A stretch of 64,000 nucleotides of DNA from Pseudomonas monteilii NBRC 103158 = DSM 14164 (lineage in GTDB: Bacteria > Pseudomonadota > Gammaproteobacteria > Pseudomonadales > Pseudomonadaceae). The stretch spans positions 1 to 64,000 of the forward strand of contig NZ_BBIS01000019.1 of the NCBI RefSeq assembly GCF_000730605.1, in the 5' to 3' direction. The translations under genes and the position numbers were made by a program. The notes below the pieces were generated by a model. The model had not been told where the DNA came from. It did no database searches and was given only the letters and a program-made list of their open reading frames with translations. Positions within the stretch are counted from its first letter, which is position 1; every line of letters starts with the position of its first letter. Positions 1 through 14,273 of this stretch are shown here, piece after piece.

Positions 1-17
1 CGATCTCACTGGCGCCC
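1..17. repeat. Truncated end of a REP-like palindromic element
   Basis: The first bases read CGATCTCACTGGC, the same 3' flank that follows the perfect 12-bp palindromes at 23216-23243 and 38504-38531 (which continue CTCACTGGC or CTCACAGGC). The window edge cuts off the stem itself, so only the outer arm end is visible here. Confidence 0.55.
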
Positions 18-124
18 CATTCCTTTCGCCAAGCCCATGGCAGCCCTCACACAATCCAAATGCATCACCAGCAAAACCCAGGATCAGGTCTATGCTTCAG
101 GCAGCACAGCAGCAAGGACCGCCC

Positions 125-388
125 ATGCCTCGTCCAAGCCACCTGATCATTCTCGCCCTGGCCGCCGCCCTCTATATATATGCACTGTCCAGCGACAAGT
201 CCCTGCTTGCCCTGCCGACCAAGCCCATCCCTGGGCCGACCCTGATCGTTTGGCTGCACAGCGCCGCGCCCTACCTGATCATCCTGACCTACTGGCTCGG
301 TCAGTGGGCGATCGCTTCATCAGTCGGTCATCGCTCAATCGATAAAGTATTGACCCAGAGCGGTGCACGAAGCGCCGGAAGCTGCTAG
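125..388 (+). CDS. Small putative two-helix membrane protein, 87 aa
   Basis: The ATG at 125 has a good ribosome binding site, AAGGA at 114-118, six bases upstream, which is why it is preferred over the in-frame ATG at 92. The product has two hydrophobic stretches, roughly residues 5-20 (HLIILALAAALYIYAL) and 40-62 (LIVWLHSAAPYLIILTYWLG), followed by a polar tail of about 25 residues. I do not recognise a family. It precedes the nuo operon by 380 bp in the same direction, but the long AT-rich gap argues against cotranscription. It could be a real inner-membrane microprotein or a chance ORF; the RBS and hydrophobic periodicity favour the former. Confidence 0.45.
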   Translation: MPRPSHLIILALAAALYIYALSSDKSLLALPTKPIPGPTLIVWLHSAAPYLIILTYWLGQWAIASSVGHRSIDKVLTQSGARSAGSC

Positions 389-769
389 AACAAGAGCCTT
401 TCGCATTTGCAAGTAGGGAGAATCGCCAGATGAACTTTGCAAGGCGCAGAACAGCCAAATTAGAAGGCATCAGGTCAAATGATATTAATTATCATTTAGA
501 AAATTATAATTCGTTACCACTCGCAAGAAACATAATTAACAAAACAGCACGCAATGCCCGAATCTCAAGGCTTTCAGCCAGTTACGCGCGTGTTTTGTTC
601 TTAATCCTACGAATAAATTTGCGACAGAAATTTTACTTGCACCGGGTTTACCCATAAAATCAGCGCGATTGATTCAGCTGCGACATTTGGTCACTGCACC
701 TGCGACACCACGTCGCCGCTTTACTTATTTCAGACTGCAGAGCTGGGTCTCTGTATAAGGATCTCTAGC
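389..769 (+). promoter_or_regulatory. AT-rich leader/promoter region of the nuo operon
   Basis: This 381-bp gap is markedly richer in A and T than its surroundings, especially 477-540 and 600-660. It holds a 21-bp palindrome with arms AAATGATA/TATCATTT (477-497) and a wider inverted repeat with arms AACAAAACA (538-546) and TGTTTTGTT (591-599). A 75-codon ORF at 430-657 spans it, but its composition looks like random translation of AT-rich DNA. I infer that the nuo promoter lies here; no -35/-10 pair with good spacing could be assigned with confidence. Confidence 0.6.
477..497. promoter_or_regulatory. Perfect-arm palindrome resembling a Fur box
   Basis: The sequence is AAATGATA, TTAAT, TATCATTT: 8-bp perfect inverted arms around a 5-bp centre. 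Aligned to the 19-bp Fur consensus (GATAATGATAATCATTATC) about 12 positions agree, so it is a plausible but not strong Fur site. It lies about 270 bp upstream of nuoA, in the only low-GC stretch nearby. It could equally bind another regulator that recognises AT-rich palindromes. Confidence 0.4.
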
Positions 770-1183
770 ATGTCCGATTCGGCAGGACTCATCGCCCACA
801 ACTGGGGCTTTGCCATCTTCCTCCTGGGTGTCGTCGGCCTGTGTGCCTTCATGCTCGGCCTGTCCAGCCTGCTCGGTAGCAAGGCCTGGGGCCGCGCCAA
901 GAACGAACCCTTCGAATCCGGCATGCTGCCCGTCGGCAGCGCCCGCCTGCGCCTGTCCGCCAAATTCTATCTGGTCGCGATGCTGTTCGTGATCTTCGAT
1001 ATCGAAGCCCTCTTTCTCTTTGCATGGTCTGTGTCCGTCCGCGAAAGCGGCTGGACCGGGTTCGTCGAAGCTCTCGTTTTCATAGCAATTCTGTTGGCAG
1101 GTCTTGTCTACCTATGGCGCGTCGGTGCTCTTGATTGGGCTCCCGAAGGTCGCCGCAAGCGGCAAGCGAAGCTGAAACAATGA
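770..1183 (+). CDS. nuoA: NADH-quinone oxidoreductase subunit A
   Basis: NuoA is a small membrane-arm subunit of complex I (NADH:ubiquinone oxidoreductase) at the junction with the peripheral arm, near the quinone channel. The 137-aa product has three transmembrane helices, about 13-35, 66-86 and 96-115. The family motif NEPFESG (about residues 45-51) and the acidic segment [11 protein letters not shown] in helix 2 are present. The ATG at 770 follows AAGGAT at 757-762. It is the first gene of the nuo operon, and nuoB starts 10 bp after its stop. Confidence 0.97.
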   Translation: MSDSAGLIAHNWGFAIFLLGVVGLCAFMLGLSSLLGSKAWGRAKNEPFESGMLPVGSARLRLSAKFYLVAMLFVIFDIEALFLFAWSVSVRESGWTGFVEALVFIAILLAGLVYLWRVGALDWAPEGRRKRQAKLKQ

Positions 1184-1193
1184 GGCTTTGGCA

Positions 1194-1871
1194 ATGCAAT
1201 ACAATCTCACCAGAATCGATCCGGATGCGCCTAACGAGCAGTACCCGGTAGGTGAACGGGAAACCGTCACCGACCAGCTGCTAGAGGACCAGGTCCACAA
1301 GAACATCTTCATGGGCAAGCTTGAAGATGTGCTACGTGGCGCGGTCAACTGGGGTCGCAAGAACTCCCTCTGGCCGTACAACTTCGGCCTGTCCTGCTGC
1401 TACGTGGAAATGACCACGGCCTTCACGGCACCCCACGACATCGCCCGCTTCGGCGCCGAAGTCATCCGGGCATCGCCGCGTCAGGCCGACTTCATGGTCA
1501 TCGCCGGTACCTGTTTCGTCAAAATGGCGCCGATCATCCAGCGCCTGTACGAGCAGATGCTCGAGCCCAAGTGGGTCATCTCCATGGGGTCGTGCGCCAA
1601 CTCCGGTGGCATGTACGACATTTACTCGGTCGTTCAGGGGGTCGACAAGTTCCTCCCCGTGGACGTCTATGTGCCTGGCTGCCCGCCACGCCCTGAGGCT
1701 TTCCTGCAAGGCTTGATGCTGTTGCAGGAGTCGATCGGCCAAGAACGACGCCCGCTTTCCTGGGTTGTTGGTGATCAAGGTATTTACCGTGCCGAGATGC
1801 CAGCCCAGAAAGACCTGCGTCGTGAGCAGCGCATTGCAGTAACCAACCTGCGCAGCCCCGACGAAGTCTGA
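1194..1871 (+). CDS. nuoB: NADH-quinone oxidoreductase subunit B
   Basis: NuoB carries iron-sulfur cluster N2, the last electron carrier before ubiquinone in complex I. Its four ligands are visible: the tandem cysteines 68-69 in GLSCCYVEM, Cys134 in GSCANSGG and Cys163 in [11 protein letters not shown]. The ATG at 1194 is preferred to an in-frame TTG at 1188 because GAGG at 1182-1185 sits eight bases before it, giving a 225-aa protein of normal length. A strong hairpin follows the stop before nuoC/D. Confidence 0.97.
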   Translation: MQYNLTRIDPDAPNEQYPVGERETVTDQLLEDQVHKNIFMGKLEDVLRGAVNWGRKNSLWPYNFGLSCCYVEMTTAFTAPHDIARFGAEVIRASPRQADFMVIAGTCFVKMAPIIQRLYEQMLEPKWVISMGSCANSGGMYDIYSVVQGVDKFLPVDVYVPGCPPRPEAFLQGLMLLQESIGQERRPLSWVVGDQGIYRAEMPAQKDLRREQRIAVTNLRSPDEV

Positions 1872-1882
1872 TCCAGCGACCT

Positions 1883-1910
1883 GCCGCCCGCTCCCGAAGG
1901 AGCCGGCGGC
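1883..1910 (+). other. Intercistronic stem-loop between nuoB and nuoCD
   Basis: GCCGCC (1883-1888) pairs with GGCGGC (1905-1910), and GCTCC (1890-1894) pairs with GGAGC (1899-1903) around a CGAA tetraloop, with one internal mismatch. There is no T-run, so it is unlikely to be a full terminator. A role in mRNA stability or in setting subunit ratios is inference. Confidence 0.6.
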
Positions 1911-1932
1911 CTGGCTTCATTCTTAACGTTGA

Positions 1933-3732
<1,800 letters not shown>

Positions 3733-3734
3733 GC

Positions 3735-4232
3735 ATGAACAGCACGCTTATCCAGACAGACCGTTTCGCCCTGAGCGAAACCGAGCGCTCGGCCATCGAG
3801 CACGAAATGCATCACTACGAGGACCCGCGCGCGGCGTCCATCGAAGCCCTGAAGATCGTCCAGAAGGAACGTGGCTGGGTGCCGGACGGCGCCATTCACG
3901 CCATCGGCGAAGTGCTGGGCATCCCGGCCAGCGACGTCGAGGGTGTCGCCACCTTCTACAGCCAGATCTTCCGTCAGCCGGTCGGCCGCCACATCATCCG
4001 CGTGTGCGACAGCATGGTCTGCTACATCGGCGGCCATGAGTCCGTGGTCAGCCAGATCCAGAGCGAGCTGGGCATTGGCCTTGGCCAGACCACCGCCGAC
4101 GGCCGCTTCACCCTGCTGCCCGTATGCTGCCTGGGCAACTGCGACAAGGCCCCGGCGCTGATGATCGACGACGACACCTTTGGCGACGTACAGCCGGCTG
4201 GCGTTACCAAACTGCTGGAGGGTTACGTATGA
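3735..4232 (+). CDS. nuoE: NADH-quinone oxidoreductase subunit E
   Basis: NuoE (24-kDa homologue) is a thioredoxin-fold protein with the off-pathway [2Fe-2S] cluster N1a in the NADH dehydrogenase module. The ligand pattern is clear: Cys91 and Cys96 in [12 protein letters not shown], and Cys132 and Cys136 in [10 protein letters not shown]. The product is 165 aa, normal for the family. Its stop codon overlaps the nuoF start by four bases (ATGA), indicating translational coupling of the two NADH-module subunits. Confidence 0.97.
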   Translation: MNSTLIQTDRFALSETERSAIEHEMHHYEDPRAASIEALKIVQKERGWVPDGAIHAIGEVLGIPASDVEGVATFYSQIFRQPVGRHIIRVCDSMVCYIGGHESVVSQIQSELGIGLGQTTADGRFTLLPVCCLGNCDKAPALMIDDDTFGDVQPAGVTKLLEGYV

Positions 4233-5608
4233 CCATTACTTCCTTCGGCCCGGCCAACCGCATTGCGCGTACCGCCGAAACCCACCCGCTGACCTGGCGC
4301 CTGCGTGACGACGGCGAACCGGTATGGCTGGCCGAGTACGAGTCCAAGAACGGCTATGCCGCAGCGCGCAAGGCGCTGGCGCAAATGTCGGCCGACGACA
4401 TCGTGCAAAGCGTCAAGGACTCCGGCCTCAAAGGCCGTGGTGGTGCAGGCTTCCCCACTGGTGTGAAGTGGGGCCTGATGCCCAAAGACGAGTCCATGAA
4501 CATCCGCTACCTGCTGTGCAACGCGGACGAAATGGAGCCGAACACCTGGAAGGACCGCATGCTGATGGAGCAACAGCCCCATCTGCTGGTCGAGGGCATG
4601 CTGATCAGCGCACGCGCCCTGAAGGCCTACCGCGGCTACATCTTCCTGCGTGGCGAATACACCACCGCAGCAAAAAACCTCAACCGCGCCATCGATGAAG
4701 CCAAGGCCGCAGGCCTGCTGGGCAAGAACATCCTGGGCAGCGGTTTCGATTTCGAGCTGTTCGTGCACACCGGTGCCGGCCGCTACATCTGCGGCGAAGA
4801 AACCGCCCTGATCAACTCGCTGGAAGGCCGCCGCGCCAACCCGCGCTCCAAGCCGCCCTTCCCTGCCGCCGTGGGCGTGTGGGGCAAACCGACGTGCGTG
4901 AACAACGTCGAAACCCTGTGCAACGTGCCGGCCATCGTCGCCAACGGTAACGACTGGTACAAGTCGCTGGCCCGTGAAGGCAGCGAAGACCACGGCACCA
5001 AGCTGATGGGCTTCTCCGGCAAGGTGAAAAACCCTGGCCTGTGGGAACTGCCGTTCGGCGTCACCGCCCGCGAGCTGTTCGAAGACTACGCCGGTGGCAT
5101 GCGCGACGGCTTCAAGCTCAAGTGCTGGCAGCCAGGCGGCGCCGGTACCGGCTTCCTGCTGCCCGAGCACCTCGACGCGCAGATGTACGCCGGTGGCATT
5201 GCCAAGGTCGGCACCCGTATGGGTACCGGTCTGGCCATGGCGGTGGACGACAGCATCAACATGGTGTCGCTGCTGCGCAACATGGAAGAGTTCTTCGCCC
5301 GCGAGTCGTGCGGCTGGTGCACCCCCTGCCGTGACGGCCTGCCGTGGAGCGTGAAGATGCTGCGCGCACTGGAGAAAGGCCAGGGCCGCGCCGAGGACAT
5401 CGAGACGCTGCTGGGCCTTGTCAACTTCCTCGGCCCTGGCCGCACCTTCTGTGCTCACGCACCCGGTGCCGTCGAGCCGCTGGGCAGTGCCATCAAATAC
5501 TTCCGGTCCGAGTTCGAGGCCGGTGTCGCTCCAGCTGCGGCTGGCGATGCCCTGCGCCCCAACCTGGCCAAGCCAATCCAGGCCGGGCCGATCGTGGTCG
5601 GCGCATAA
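4229..5608 (+). CDS. nuoF: NADH-quinone oxidoreductase subunit F
   Basis: NuoF (51-kDa homologue) binds NADH and FMN and carries [4Fe-4S] cluster N3, where electrons enter complex I. The FMN-binding glycine-rich loop [14 protein letters not shown] begins near residue 69. The N3 ligands are Cys361, Cys364, Cys367 (ESCGWCTPC) and Cys408 (FCAHAPGA). The ATG at 4229, overlapping the nuoE stop, gives 459 aa; longer readings upstream run through nuoE in another frame and are not real. A 133-bp gap with no recognisable gene separates it from nuoG. Confidence 0.97.
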   Translation: MTITSFGPANRIARTAETHPLTWRLRDDGEPVWLAEYESKNGYAAARKALAQMSADDIVQSVKDSGLKGRGGAGFPTGVKWGLMPKDESMNIRYLLCNADEMEPNTWKDRMLMEQQPHLLVEGMLISARALKAYRGYIFLRGEYTTAAKNLNRAIDEAKAAGLLGKNILGSGFDFELFVHTGAGRYICGEETALINSLEGRRANPRSKPPFPAAVGVWGKPTCVNNVETLCNVPAIVANGNDWYKSLAREGSEDHGTKLMGFSGKVKNPGLWELPFGVTARELFEDYAGGMRDGFKLKCWQPGGAGTGFLLPEHLDAQMYAGGIAKVGTRMGTGLAMAVDDSINMVSLLRNMEEFFARESCGWCTPCRDGLPWSVKMLRALEKGQGRAEDIETLLGLVNFLGPGRTFCAHAPGAVEPLGSAIKYFRSEFEAGVAPAAAGDALRPNLAKPIQAGPIVVGA

Positions 5609-5741
5609 CAAGATGATTGAGGCGGGTGGTCCGTGCCACTCGCCAGCTTGCCGGCAGGCCCGAGAAATCGTGGCGTGCCGCAAGCTCACCGATTTCCATT
5701 AGCCACGCCCGCTCACGCGGGCCAACGAAGAACTTTGAACA

Positions 5742-8456
5742 ATGGCCACTATCCACGTAGACGGCAAAGCGCTCGAAGTCAACGGTGCAGACAACCTGTT
5801 ACAGGCCTGTCTGTCGCTCGGCCTCGACATCCCTTATTTCTGCTGGCACCCGGCGCTTGGTAGCGTTGGCGCCTGCCGGCAGTGCGCGGTCAAGCAGTAC
5901 ACCGACGAGAACGACACCCGCGGTCGTATCGTCATGTCCTGCATGACCCCTGCCTCCGACGGCACCTGGATCTCCATCGACGATGAAGAGTCCAAGGCGT
6001 TTCGCGCCAGCGTCGTCGAATGGCTGATGACCAACCACCCGCACGACTGCCCGGTGTGCGAGGAAGGCGGTCACTGCCACCTGCAGGACATGACGGTAAT
6101 GACCGGCCACAACGAGCGCCGCTACCGTTTCACCAAGCGTACCCACCAGAACCAGGACCTCGGCCCGTTCATCGCCCATGAGATGAACCGCTGCATCGCC
6201 TGCTACCGCTGCGTGCGCTACTACAAGGACTACGCCGGTGGTACCGACCTGGGCGTTTACGGCGCCCACGACAACGTGTACTTCGGCCGCGTCGAAGACG
6301 GCGTGCTGGAAAGCGAGTTCTCCGGCAACCTGACCGAGGTCTGCCCGACCGGCGTGTTCACCGACAAGACCCACTCCGAGCGCTACAACCGCAAGTGGGA
6401 CATGCAGTTCGCCCCGAGCATCTGCCACGGCTGCTCCAGCGGCTGCAACATCAGCCCGGGTGAGCGTTACGGCGAACTGCGCCGCATCGAAAACCGCTTC
6501 AACGGTTCGGTCAACCAGTACTTCCTGTGCGACCGTGGCCGCTTCGGTTACGGCTACGTCAACCGCAAGGACCGCCCACGCCAGCCGCAACTGGCCGACG
6601 GCACCAAGCTGGGCCTTGACGCTGCCCTGGACAAAGCCGCCGACCTGCTGCGCGGCCGCACCATCGTCGGCATCGGCTCGCCACGCGCCAGCCTGGAAAG
6701 CAACTACGGCCTGCGTGAGCTGGTCGGCGCCGACTACTTCTACTCGGGTATGGAAGCCGGCGAGCTGGCCCGCGTGCGCCTGGCCCTGAACGTGCTGAAC
6801 AACAGCCCGCTGCCAGTGCCGACCCTGCGCGACATCGAAGACCACGACGCGGTGTTCGTGCTCGGTGAAGACCTGACCCAGACCGCTGCCCGCGTTGCCC
6901 TGTCCGTGCGCCAGGCCACCAAAGGCAAGGCCGAGGCCATGGCCGAAGCCATGAAAGTGCAGCCGTGGCTCGACGCCGCCGTGAAGAACATTGGCCAGCA
7001 CGCGCTGTACCCACTGTTCATCGCCTCCCTGGCTGAAACCAAGCTGGACGACGTTGCCGAAGAGTGCGTACACGCCGCCCCGGCCGACCTGGCCCGCATC
7101 GGCTTCGCCGTGGCCCACGCCATCGACCCGAGCGCACCTGCCGTTGCTGGCCTGGACGACGAAGCCAAGGCCCTGGCCCAGCGCATCGCCGACGCCCTGG
7201 TCGCTGCCAAGCGCCCACTGGTGGTCGCCGGTACGTCCCTGGCCGACCCGGCGCTGATCGAAGCTGCCGCCAACATCGCCAAGGCCCTGAAGCTGCGCGA
7301 GAAGAACGGCTCGCTGAGCCTGGTGGTGCCTGAAGCCAACAGCATCGGCCTGGCCATGCTCGGTGGCGAGTCCGTCGATGCTGCGCTGGACGCCGTCATC
7401 AGCGGCAAGGCCGACGCCATTGTCGTGCTGGAAAACGACCTGTACGCCCGCGTACCGGCCGCCAAGGTCGACGCAGCCCTGGCTGCGGCCAAGGTGGTGA
7501 TCGTTGCCGACCACTCGAAAACCCCGACGGTCGACCGCGCCCACCTGGTGCTGCCGGCTGCCTCGTTCGCCGAAGGCGACGGCACCCTGGTCAGCCAGGA
7601 AGGCCGTGCCCAGCGCTTCTTCCAGGTGTTCGACCCGCAATACCTGGACAGCAGCATCCAGATCCACGAAGGCTGGCGCTGGATGCACGCCCTGCGTGCC
7701 ACCCTGCTGAACAAGCCGGTCGACTGGACTCAGCTGGACCACGTCACCAGTGCCTGCGCCGAAGCCGCCCCGCAACTGGCCGGCATCGTCAACGCCGCCC
7801 CAAGCGCCGCGTTCCGCATCAAGGGCATGAAGCTGGCCCGTGAGCCGCTGCGCTACTCTGGCCGCACCGCCATGCGCGCCAACATCAGCGTGCACGAACC
7901 GCGCACCCCGCAAGACAAGGACACCGCGTTCGCCTTCTCCATGGAAGGCTACTCGGGCTCCGCCGAACCGCGCCAACAGGTGCCGTTCGCCTGGTCGCCG
8001 GGCTGGAACTCGCCGCAAGCCTGGAACAAGTTTCAGGATGAAGTCGGTGGCCACCTGCGTGCCGGTGACCCGGGCGTGCGCCTGATCGAGTCGCAAGGCG
8101 ACCGCCTGAACTGGTTCACCGCCATTCCGGGGGCCTTCAACCCGGCCCGTGGCACCTGGACCGCTGTGCCGTTCTTCCACCTGTTCGGCAGCGAAGAAAG
8201 CTCCTCGCGCGCCGCCCCGGTGCAAGAGCGCATCCCGGCAGCCTACGTGGCCCTGGCCAAGTCCGAAGCCGACCGCCTGGGCGTCAACGACGGTGCCCTG
8301 CTGAGCCTGAACGTGGCCGGTGTGGCCCTGCGCCTGCCGCTGCGCATCAATGAAGAGCTGGGCGCAGGCCTGGTCGCGTTGCCGAAAGGCCTGGCCGGCA
8401 TTCCGCCTGCCATCTTCGGTGCATCCGTCGAAGGTCTGCAGGAGGCAGCACAATGA
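5742..8456 (+). CDS. nuoG: NADH-quinone oxidoreductase subunit G
   Basis: NuoG (75-kDa homologue, 904 aa) is the largest peripheral-arm subunit and passes electrons from NuoF towards NuoI. N-terminal ligands for the [2Fe-2S] N1b cluster are Cys34, Cys45, Cys48 and Cys67. His99, Cys103, Cys106 and Cys112 fit N5, and Cys151, Cys154, Cys157 and Cys201 fit N4. The extra bacterial cluster N7 motif is also present (Cys228, Cys231, Cys235, Cys263). The rest is a degenerate molybdopterin-oxidoreductase domain. Its stop overlaps nuoH by four bases. Confidence 0.97.
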   Translation: MATIHVDGKALEVNGADNLLQACLSLGLDIPYFCWHPALGSVGACRQCAVKQYTDENDTRGRIVMSCMTPASDGTWISIDDEESKAFRASVVEWLMTNHPHDCPVCEEGGHCHLQDMTVMTGHNERRYRFTKRTHQNQDLGPFIAHEMNRCIACYRCVRYYKDYAGGTDLGVYGAHDNVYFGRVEDGVLESEFSGNLTEVCPTGVFTDKTHSERYNRKWDMQFAPSICHGCSSGCNISPGERYGELRRIENRFNGSVNQYFLCDRGRFGYGYVNRKDRPRQPQLADGTKLGLDAALDKAADLLRGRTIVGIGSPRASLESNYGLRELVGADYFYSGMEAGELARVRLALNVLNNSPLPVPTLRDIEDHDAVFVLGEDLTQTAARVALSVRQATKGKAEAMAEAMKVQPWLDAAVKNIGQHALYPLFIASLAETKLDDVAEECVHAAPADLARIGFAVAHAIDPSAPAVAGLDDEAKALAQRIADALVAAKRPLVVAGTSLADPALIEAAANIAKALKLREKNGSLSLVVPEANSIGLAMLGGESVDAALDAVISGKADAIVVLENDLYARVPAAKVDAALAAAKVVIVADHSKTPTVDRAHLVLPAASFAEGDGTLVSQEGRAQRFFQVFDPQYLDSSIQIHEGWRWMHALRATLLNKPVDWTQLDHVTSACAEAAPQLAGIVNAAPSAAFRIKGMKLAREPLRYSGRTAMRANISVHEPRTPQDKDTAFAFSMEGYSGSAEPRQQVPFAWSPGWNSPQAWNKFQDEVGGHLRAGDPGVRLIESQGDRLNWFTAIPGAFNPARGTWTAVPFFHLFGSEESSSRAAPVQERIPAAYVALAKSEADRLGVNDGALLSLNVAGVALRLPLRINEELGAGLVALPKGLAGIPPAIFGASVEGLQEAAQ

Positions 8457-9460
8457 GCTGGTTCACCCCCGAAGTAATCGACGTGATCCTCACCGTGCTG
8501 CGGGCCATCGTGGTCCTGCTGGCGGTAGTGGTCTGCGGCGCGCTGCTCAGCTTCGTCGAGCGCCGCCTGCTGGGCTGGTGGCAGGACCGTTACGGCCCGA
8601 ACCGCGTAGGCCCGTTCGGTATGTTCCAGATCGCAGCCGACATGCTGAAGATGTTCTTCAAGGAAGACTGGAACCCACCTTTCGTCGACCGCGTCATCTT
8701 CACCCTGGCACCGGTCGTGGCCATGAGCGCCCTGCTCATTGCCTTCGTGGTCATCCCGATCACCCCGACCTGGGGCGTTGCCGACCTGAACATCGGCCTG
8801 CTGTTCTTCTTCGCCATGGCCGGCCTGTCGGTCTACGCGGTGCTGTTCGCCGGCTGGTCGTCGAACAACAAGTACGCCCTGCTGGGCAGCTTGCGTGCTT
8901 CGGCACAGACCGTGTCGTACGAAGTGTTCCTGGGCCTGGCGCTCATGGGCGTGGTGGTGCAGGTGGGCTCGTTCAACATGCGCGACATCGTTGAATACCA
9001 GGCCCAGAACCTGTGGTTCATCATTCCGCAGTTCTTCGGCTTCTGCACCTTCTTCATCGCTGGCGTCGCCGTGACCCACCGTCACCCGTTCGACCAGCCA
9101 GAAGCAGAACAGGAACTGGCCGACGGCTACCACATCGAGTATGCCGGCATGAAATGGGGCATGTTCTTCGTCGGTGAGTACATCGGCATCATCCTCATCT
9201 CGGCGCTGCTGGTAACCCTGTTCTTCGGCGGCTGGCACGGCCCGTTCGGCATCCTGCCGCAACTGTCGTTCCTGTGGTTCGCGCTGAAGACCGCGTTCTT
9301 CATCATGCTGTTCATCCTGCTGCGCGCCTCGATCCCGCGCCCACGCTATGACCAGGTGATGGACTTCAGCTGGAAGTTCTGCCTGCCGCTGACCCTGATC
9401 AATTTGCTGGTGACCGCTGCGATCGTGCTCTACAACACGCCAGCCGTCGCGGCCCAGTGA
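8453..9460 (+). CDS. nuoH: NADH-quinone oxidoreductase subunit H
   Basis: NuoH (ND1 homologue, 335 aa) is the membrane subunit that forms most of the ubiquinone entry channel at the arm junction. The sequence has about eight hydrophobic helices and the conserved cytoplasmic motifs [21 protein letters not shown] near the N terminus and [20 protein letters not shown] in the third quarter, whose acidic residues couple quinone chemistry to proton movement in this family. The start overlaps the nuoG stop (ATGA). Confidence 0.97.
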   Translation: MSWFTPEVIDVILTVLRAIVVLLAVVVCGALLSFVERRLLGWWQDRYGPNRVGPFGMFQIAADMLKMFFKEDWNPPFVDRVIFTLAPVVAMSALLIAFVVIPITPTWGVADLNIGLLFFFAMAGLSVYAVLFAGWSSNNKYALLGSLRASAQTVSYEVFLGLALMGVVVQVGSFNMRDIVEYQAQNLWFIIPQFFGFCTFFIAGVAVTHRHPFDQPEAEQELADGYHIEYAGMKWGMFFVGEYIGIILISALLVTLFFGGWHGPFGILPQLSFLWFALKTAFFIMLFILLRASIPRPRYDQVMDFSWKFCLPLTLINLLVTAAIVLYNTPAVAAQ

Positions 9461-9471
9461 GGATTTGACCC

Positions 9472-10020
9472 ATGTTCAAGTATATCGGCGACATCGTTAA
9501 GGGCACCGGCACACAGCTGCGCAGCCTGGCCATGGTGTTCTCCCACGGGTTCCGCAAGCGCGACACCCTGCAATACCCCGAAGAACCCGTGTACCTGCCG
9601 CCGCGCTACCGCGGCCGCATCGTCCTCACCCGCGACCCCGATGGCGAGGAGCGCTGCGTAGCGTGCAACCTCTGCGCGGTGGCCTGCCCGGTTGGCTGCA
9701 TCTCGCTGCAGAAAGCCGAGACCGAGGACGGCCGTTGGTACCCGGAATTCTTCCGCATCAACTTCTCGCGTTGCATTTTCTGCGGCCTGTGTGAAGAAGC
9801 GTGCCCGACCACCGCGATCCAGCTGACGCCGGATTTCGAAATGGCCGAGTTCAAGCGTCAGGACCTGGTGTACGAGAAAGAAGATCTGCTGATCTCCGGC
9901 CCCGGCAAAAACCCTGACTACAACTTCTACCGTGTTGCGGGTATGGCCATCGCTGGCAAGCCGAAAGGCGCTGCGCAGAACGAAGCCGAGCCGATCAACG
10001 TGAAGAGCTTGCTCCCATAA
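9472..10020 (+). CDS. nuoI: NADH-quinone oxidoreductase subunit I
   Basis: NuoI (TYKY homologue, 182 aa) is a ferredoxin-like subunit with two [4Fe-4S] clusters, N6a and N6b, that pass electrons to NuoB. Both binding motifs are complete: Cys62, Cys65, Cys68, Cys72 ([15 protein letters not shown]) and Cys101, Cys104, Cys107, Cys111 ([16 protein letters not shown]). It begins 11 bp after nuoH and is followed 10 bp later by nuoJ. Confidence 0.97.
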   Translation: MFKYIGDIVKGTGTQLRSLAMVFSHGFRKRDTLQYPEEPVYLPPRYRGRIVLTRDPDGEERCVACNLCAVACPVGCISLQKAETEDGRWYPEFFRINFSRCIFCGLCEEACPTTAIQLTPDFEMAEFKRQDLVYEKEDLLISGPGKNPDYNFYRVAGMAIAGKPKGAAQNEAEPINVKSLLP

Positions 10021-10030
10021 GGACAGAAAG

Positions 10031-10531
10031 ATGGAATTCGCTTTCTACTTCGCATCCGGGATCGCCGTGGTCTCCACCCTTCGGGTGGTGACCGGTACCA
10101 ACCCCGTACACGCCTTGCTTTACCTGATCATTTCGCTGATTTCCGTGGCCATGATCTTCTTCTCCCTGGGTGCGCCGTTCGCCGGCGCCCTGGAAGTGAT
10201 CGCCTACGCCGGCGCCATCATGGTGCTGTTCGTGTTCGTGGTGATGATGCTCAACCTGGGGCCGGCCTCGGTCGCCCAGGAACGGGGCTGGCTCAAGCCC
10301 GGCATCTGGGTCGGGCCAGTGATCCTCGGCGCCCTGCTGCTGGCAGAGCTGCTGTACGTGCTGTTCGTCACCCCGAGCGGCGCTGGCATCAGCGGTACCA
10401 CCGTGGGCCCGAAAGCAGTGGGTATCAGCCTGTTCGGCCCTTACCTGCTGGTGGTCGAACTGGCTTCGATGCTGCTGCTGGCTGCAGCCGTCACCGCCTT
10501 CCACCTGGGCCGCAACGAGGCGAAGGAGTAA
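10031..10531 (+). CDS. nuoJ: NADH-quinone oxidoreductase subunit J
   Basis: NuoJ (ND6 homologue, 166 aa) is a five-helix membrane subunit of the proton-pumping arm. The conserved third helix segment [20 protein letters not shown] is present at about residues 56-75. It lies in the tight run nuoJ-nuoK-nuoL, with 3 bp to nuoK. Confidence 0.96.
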   Translation: MEFAFYFASGIAVVSTLRVVTGTNPVHALLYLIISLISVAMIFFSLGAPFAGALEVIAYAGAIMVLFVFVVMMLNLGPASVAQERGWLKPGIWVGPVILGALLLAELLYVLFVTPSGAGISGTTVGPKAVGISLFGPYLLVVELASMLLLAAAVTAFHLGRNEAKE

Positions 10532-10534
10532 ATC

Positions 10535-10839
10535 ATGGGTGCTATCCCTCTCGAGCACGGTCTGGCAGTCGCCGGCATCCTGTTCTGCTTAGGTCTGGTT
10601 GGCCTGATGGTCCGCCGCAACATCCTCTTCGTGCTCATGAGCCTGGAAGTCATGATGAACGCCTCTGCCCTGGCGTTCGTCGTCGCCGGTGCCCGTTGGG
10701 TCCAGCCCGACGGCCAGGTGATGTTCATTCTGGTGATCAGCCTGGCAGCCGCCGAGGCCAGCATTGGCCTGGCCATCCTGCTGCAACTGTATCGCCGCTT
10801 CCACACTCTCGACATCGATGCTGCCAGTGAGATGCGCGG

Positions 10840-10843
<4 letters not shown>
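10535..10843 (+). CDS. nuoK: NADH-quinone oxidoreductase subunit K
   Basis: NuoK (ND4L homologue, 102 aa) has three transmembrane helices. The buried glutamates essential for proton transfer in this family are present in [13 protein letters not shown] and in [17 protein letters not shown]. Its stop codon overlaps the nuoL start by four bases. Confidence 0.96.
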
Positions 10844-12693
<1,850 letters not shown>

Positions 12694-12733
12694 CTATGAA
12701 TCTTGCGACTTTGCCAAAGGAAACCAACCCGTC

Positions 12734-14266
12734 ATGATTTTGCCTTGGCTGATCCTGATCCCCTTCATCGGCGGCTTCCTGTGCTGGCTGGGTGAGCGCT
12801 TCGGCGCCACCCTGCCGCGCTGGATCGCGCTGCTGACCATGTCCCTGCTGCTCGGCATCGGCCTGTGGCTGTGGGGCACCGGCGACTACACCCTCGCCCC
12901 CGCTCCGGGCGCCGAGCCTGCCTGGGCCCTGGAATACAAAGTCCAGTGGATCCAGCGCTTCGGCATCAGCATCCACCTGGCCCTCGACGGCCTGTCGCTG
13001 CTGATGATCCTGCTCACCGGCCTGCTCGGTGTGCTGTCGGTACTGTGCTCCTGGAAAGAGATCCAGCGTCACGTCGGCTTCTTCCACCTCAACCTGATGT
13101 GGATTCTCGGCGGCGTGGTCGGTGTGTTCCTGGCCCTGGACCTGTTCCTGTTCTTCTTCTTCTGGGAAATGATGCTGGTGCCGATGTACTTCCTCATCGC
13201 GCTCTGGGGTCATAGCTCGGCAGACGGCAAGAAAACCCGGATCTACGCGGCGACCAAGTTCTTCATCTTCACCCAGGCCAGCGGCCTGATCATGCTGGTG
13301 GCGATCCTGGGCCTGGTGCTGGTCAACTACAACACCACCGGCGTGCTCACCTTCAACTACAGCGACCTGCTCAAGGCCGAGTTGCCAGCCGGTGTCGAGT
13401 ACGTGCTGATGCTGGGCTTCTTCATCGCCTTCGCGGTGAAGCTGCCAGTGGTGCCGTTCCACTCCTGGCTGCCTGACGCTCACGCCCAGGCACCGACCGC
13501 AGGCTCCGTGGACCTGGCCGGTATCTTGCTGAAGACTGCGGCCTACGGCCTGCTGCGCTTTGCACTGCCGCTGTTCCCGAACGCCTCGGCAGAGTTCGCG
13601 CCCATCGCCATGACCCTGGGCCTGATCGGTATCTTCTACGGTGCCTTCCTGGCCTTTGCACAAACCGACATCAAGCGCCTGATCGCCTTCTCCAGCGTCT
13701 CGCACATGGGCTTCGTGCTGATCGGCATCTACTCCGGCAGCCAGCAGGCCCTGCAAGGCGCGGTGATCCAGATGCTGGCCCACGGCCTGTCGGCCGCCGC
13801 ACTGTTCATCCTGTCCGGCCAACTGTACGAGCGCCTGCACACCCGTGACATGCGCCAGATGGGCGGCCTGTGGCATCGTATTGCCTACCTGCCGGCCATC
13901 AGCCTGTTCTTCGCGGCGGCATCGCTGGGCCTGCCAGGTACCGGCAACTTCGTCGGCGAGTTCCTGATCCTGATCGGCAGCTTCGTGCATGTACCGTGGA
14001 TCACCGTCATCGCCACCACCGGCCTGGTCTTCGGTTCGGTGTACTCGCTGATCATGATCCACCGCGCCTACTTCGGCCCGGCCAAGAGCGATACCGTGCT
14101 GGCCGGCATGGACGGTCGCGAGCTGGTCATGGTGCTGGGCCTGGCGGTGTTGCTGATCCTGCTGGGCGTGTATCCGCAGCCGTTCCTCGACACCTCTGCA
14201 GCCACCATGAGTGGTGTGCAGCAGTGGCTCGGTTCCGCTTTCACTCAACTCGCTTCGGCCCGGTAA
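12734..14266 (+). CDS. nuoM: NADH-quinone oxidoreductase subunit M
   Basis: NuoM (ND4 homologue, 510 aa) is the middle antiporter-like proton-pumping subunit. The segments [19 protein letters not shown] (with the key glutamate), [19 protein letters not shown] and [19 protein letters not shown] are typical. The ATG at 12734 follows AAAGGAAA about ten bases upstream. nuoN starts 7 bp after its stop. Confidence 0.97.
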   Translation: MILPWLILIPFIGGFLCWLGERFGATLPRWIALLTMSLLLGIGLWLWGTGDYTLAPAPGAEPAWALEYKVQWIQRFGISIHLALDGLSLLMILLTGLLGVLSVLCSWKEIQRHVGFFHLNLMWILGGVVGVFLALDLFLFFFFWEMMLVPMYFLIALWGHSSADGKKTRIYAATKFFIFTQASGLIMLVAILGLVLVNYNTTGVLTFNYSDLLKAELPAGVEYVLMLGFFIAFAVKLPVVPFHSWLPDAHAQAPTAGSVDLAGILLKTAAYGLLRFALPLFPNASAEFAPIAMTLGLIGIFYGAFLAFAQTDIKRLIAFSSVSHMGFVLIGIYSGSQQALQGAVIQMLAHGLSAAALFILSGQLYERLHTRDMRQMGGLWHRIAYLPAISLFFAAASLGLPGTGNFVGEFLILIGSFVHVPWITVIATTGLVFGSVYSLIMIHRAYFGPAKSDTVLAGMDGRELVMVLGLAVLLILLGVYPQPFLDTSAATMSGVQQWLGSAFTQLASAR

Positions 14267-14273
14267 GAGCGCT

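Noticed and set aside
37..345. 102-codon ORF overlapping the small membrane-protein frame
   Set aside because: It has no ribosome binding site and a disordered product; the frame starting at 125 has both an RBS and hydrophobic periodicity.
430..657. 75-codon ORF in the nuo leader
   Set aside because: It crosses the palindrome and AT-rich promoter DNA, and its Asn/Ile/Arg-rich product looks like chance translation, despite AGGGAG upstream.
5799..8453. 884-codon open frame antisense to nuoG
   Set aside because: Same shadow effect: Gln/Ala/Val-rich, low-complexity translation with no motif, opposite a gene whose cysteine motifs are all intact.
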